A stretch of DNA of 7,379 bases from the NCBI GenBank assembly GCA_016934095.1, contig JAFGTO010000388.1, forward strand, positions 1 to 7,379. Direction: 5' to 3'. The notes under the pieces were generated by a model, which worked only from the letters and a program-made list of their open reading frames with translations, had not been told where the DNA came from and ran no database searches. Position numbers and translations under genes: made by a program. This stretch comes from Candidatus Glassiibacteriota bacterium. GTDB lineage: Bacteria; Gemmatimonadota; Glassbacteria; GWA2-58-10. Shown here piece after piece: positions 5,934-7,379 of this stretch. Numbering within the stretch: the first letter of the stretch is position 1; every line of letters begins with the position of its first letter.

Positions 5934-6590
5934 TCAGTGTTTTCGTTTTTGTTGCTGCTGTTGCTGGCGGTATTCCCGGTAGTAGAACCCGACCCTGCGC
6001 GGCTCCAGTTTTTCGAGCTCTGCGATGCTGGGTATCTTGCCGGCCATGGTCGGCCGCACGAACTCGTTCTCCTGGTAAAGGATCTCTCTCACCCTGGCAC
6101 CGGGCACCTCGCCCCGGCGGACATCCTGCCAGAGCTGCAGGCGGTCCTCGATCCGCCGTTTCAGCAGGGTGGCCTCCACCAGTTTGCTCTGCGGAAGCCT
6201 GGCCTGCCGGATGAGCGTATCCAGGCGGCTGTCCGCCTGGTTCAGGTTATGGGCCACGGCCCCGCTGGCCGGAGCCCTGAGCAGGAACTTGTTGGCCAGG
6301 CTCATCTGGGAGCGGCTCAGGTTTATCTTGGGGACCGGGTCGCGGGGGTCGATCTTCTCCGATCTTCTGAACAGTACGATGGACAAAAGCTGGAAGCCCA
6401 GCGAGAGGCTGATCTCGCCGAAACTGTTGAAAATCCTGGCCACCGGGGACCGCAGGCCCAGCAGGTTGCGGCTGCGGGTCAGGGCTTCCCGGTAGCGGTT
6501 CTGCTGGCTTGTCGCAGACGGTTTTTCCAGCAGGCGGACGAGGCCCTTTTCTATTCTGGATTGCCAGCGTGAGATTACCGTATTGTCCAT
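5934..6590 (-). CDS. basic hypothetical protein with polyglutamine C-terminus
   Basis: This is a 218-residue protein I cannot assign to a family. It is rich in Arg, Leu and Gln and looks mostly helical. Residues 1-48 are charged. About 49-74 hold a moderately hydrophobic stretch (GEISLSLGFQLLSIVLF at 58-74) that could be an amphipathic or membrane-associated helix. A long charged helical region follows (about 117-178). The C-terminus is REY, Arg, six consecutive Gln (209-214), then KRKH. No signal peptide or catalytic motif is visible. The start at 6590 has only a weak GAGA upstream, so a later start is possible. Length, codon-like base bias and position between a terminator and a promoter-like region support a real gene. 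It lies 109 bases downstream of the helical-repeat gene on the same strand, so the two may be co-transcribed. Confidence 0.65.
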   Translation of the reverse strand: MDNTVISRWQSRIEKGLVRLLEKPSATSQQNRYREALTRSRNLLGLRSPVARIFNSFGEISLSLGFQLLSIVLFRRSEKIDPRDPVPKINLSRSQMSLANKFLLRAPASGAVAHNLNQADSRLDTLIRQARLPQSKLVEATLLKRRIEDRLQLWQDVRRGEVPGARVREILYQENEFVRPTMAGKIPSIAELEKLEPRRVGFYYREYRQQQQQQKRKH

Positions 6591-6633
6591 CCGTCATTCT
6601 CTGGGCAGATGTTTCCGGGCTATGGTATCGATT

Positions 6634-6645
6634 CACTGCGCAGTG
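6634..6645. repeat. 12-bp perfect palindrome, possible operator
   Basis: CACTGCGCAGTG is self-complementary with no spacer. It lies about 10 bases downstream of the candidate -10 box of the 218-aa gene, at a place where a dimeric repressor could block transcription. There is no regulator gene nearby and no second copy was noticed, so the role is conjecture. Confidence 0.3.
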
Positions 6646-6655
6646 TGGCGTGTAA

Positions 6656-6684
6656 TTAATAATGATGGCCGGCGAAAAAAGCAA
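6656..6684 (-). promoter_or_regulatory. candidate promoter of the 218-aa gene
   Basis: On the minus strand, TTGCTT (6684 to 6679) and TATTAA (6661 to 6656) are separated by exactly 17 bases, in the only AT-rich part of the gap between the two minus-strand genes. The -35 box matches the consensus in just 3 positions and the -10 box in 4, so the call is tentative. The leader to ATG 6590 would be about 58 bases and would contain the palindrome at 6634-6645. Confidence 0.3.
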
Positions 6685-6699
6685 GTCCGGGAGGCGGGT

Positions 6700-7379
6700 T
6701 CAGGGGGAGGCCGAGAGTTGCTCGACCATGCTGCTGCACTTGAGGATCCATTCTCCTGCAGGCTGCTGCAGCTCCGGGTTTTTCAGCAGGTAGTTGAATT
6801 CGGAGATCGCCCTTCTGAGCTCGGTGATCGCCTGGCGTCTGCCCTCGGCATCCAGCCCGGCCCTGAGGGTGGCGCCGGCCAGCCTGGCGGATTCATCGGC
6901 GGTGGTGTCGGCAGGCAGCGGCTGCACGGCCTGTTGGGCTATGCGGTAATGCGACATAGCCTTGAGGTAATGCAGGTATTCGACCGGGCCGAGGCGGGCC
7001 ATGCGGATACCCTCTTCCGTAACGATTGCGGTCTGTGGGTATTCCTCGCTCAGGTAGTGCATGTATCCTAAGTTGTAATAGTCCCTGACCCGGGACGGCT
7101 GCTTGAGCCGCTTACGCTCGGTAATCACCTGGCGGTATTTATCCATGGCGCGCTTTACCAGGGTCCGGTCCCTGGGGGTCCGGCTGACAGCATCTCTCAG
7201 GGCGCCCAGCTCGGCCTCGAGCACCCGCAGGCGGGTCGAATCGGCGGTAGCCGGCTGTGCAGGCGCAGGGGAGGCGGGAGTCTTTTCCGGCCGGTTGAGC
7301 TCGAAGTAAATCGCTTTTGGATCCGAAGCCGGCCGGTCGAGGGTCTCCGGGGTGTCTGCGGCGGCGGTCTCTTCGGGTG
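6700..7379 (-). CDS. helical-repeat (TPR-like, possibly BamD-like) protein, N-terminus outside the window
   Basis: The frame is open from the right edge to a TGA at 6700-6702, giving 225 residues of the C-terminal part; the true start is beyond the window. The visible N-terminal part (about 50 residues) is a Pro/Ala-rich, low-complexity linker, as is common behind a lipoprotein signal or a transmembrane anchor. A helical domain follows, with TPR-like pairs such as RVRDYYNLGYMHYLSEEYPQ and VEYLHYLKAMSHYRIAQQAV. Near the end, RRAISEFNYLLKNPE and WILKCSSMVEQL recall the last repeats of BamD/YfiO outer-membrane assembly lipoproteins. The resemblance is weak and by eye; other TPR proteins fit as well. 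A GTG at 7222-7224 could be taken as a start, but the frame continues upstream without a break and no start is needed there. It precedes the 218-aa gene on the same strand. Confidence 0.7.
   Translation of the reverse strand, partial: PEETAAADTPETLDRPASDPKAIYFELNRPEKTPASPAPAQPATADSTRLRVLEAELGALRDAVSRTPRDRTLVKRAMDKYRQVITERKRLKQPSRVRDYYNLGYMHYLSEEYPQTAIVTEEGIRMARLGPVEYLHYLKAMSHYRIAQQAVQPLPADTTADESARLAGATLRAGLDAEGRRQAITELRRAISEFNYLLKNPELQQPAGEWILKCSSMVEQLSASP

Noticed and set aside
5937..6572. Plus-strand 211-aa frame opposite the 218-aa gene
   Set aside because: Its composition (Ala, Pro, Gly and Arg-rich without helical pattern) looks like a reverse reading, and the strong terminator at 5863-5899 precedes it without a promoter. 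The minus-strand frame gives a more protein-like sequence, but the choice is not absolutely certain.

Overview
The window looks like ordinary chromosomal DNA from an uncultured, fairly GC-rich, probably Gram-negative bacterium. The genes are GC-rich and several leader regions are AT-rich. The phylum cannot be fixed from the sequence; a member of the FCB group or a nearby candidate phylum is a guess. There are no insertion sequences, phage genes, CRISPR arrays, tRNAs or rRNAs.

Layout, left to right. Positions 2-115 may be the last 37 codons of a gene that enters from the left edge. A non-coding leader with several inverted repeats follows. Then comes a HisN-like inositol monophosphatase family phosphatase (373-1176, +). 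Two small membrane proteins lie on the minus strand (101 aa, 1463-1768; 66 aa, 1245-1445). They form a short operon behind a good sigma-70-type promoter and converge on the phosphatase. Across a divergent AT-rich region lies a GTP-type phosphoenolpyruvate carboxykinase, pckG (about 1999-3810, +). Its real start appears to be a CTG codon, 19 codons upstream of the first in-frame ATG. After a 359-base gap comes a second, divergent PEPCK of the ATP-type family (4170-5819, +), closed by a 14-bp terminator hairpin. Two minus-strand genes fill the right end: an unrecognised basic 218-aa protein (5934-6590), and the C-terminal part of a helical-repeat, possibly BamD-like protein that runs off the right edge (6700-7379).

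The central theme is the oxaloacetate/phosphoenolpyruvate node. Two PEPCKs of different nucleotide classes sit in tandem on the same strand. pckG is canonical in every motif I could check. The second enzyme keeps the metal, phosphate and substrate residues of the family but seems to have lost the usual adenine-pocket residues, so its nucleotide preference or exact reaction is open. Nothing in the window connects the flanking phosphatase and the small or unknown proteins to this pathway. I do not see a clear new multi-gene system; the tandem PEPCK pair and the CTG start are the points most worth checking.
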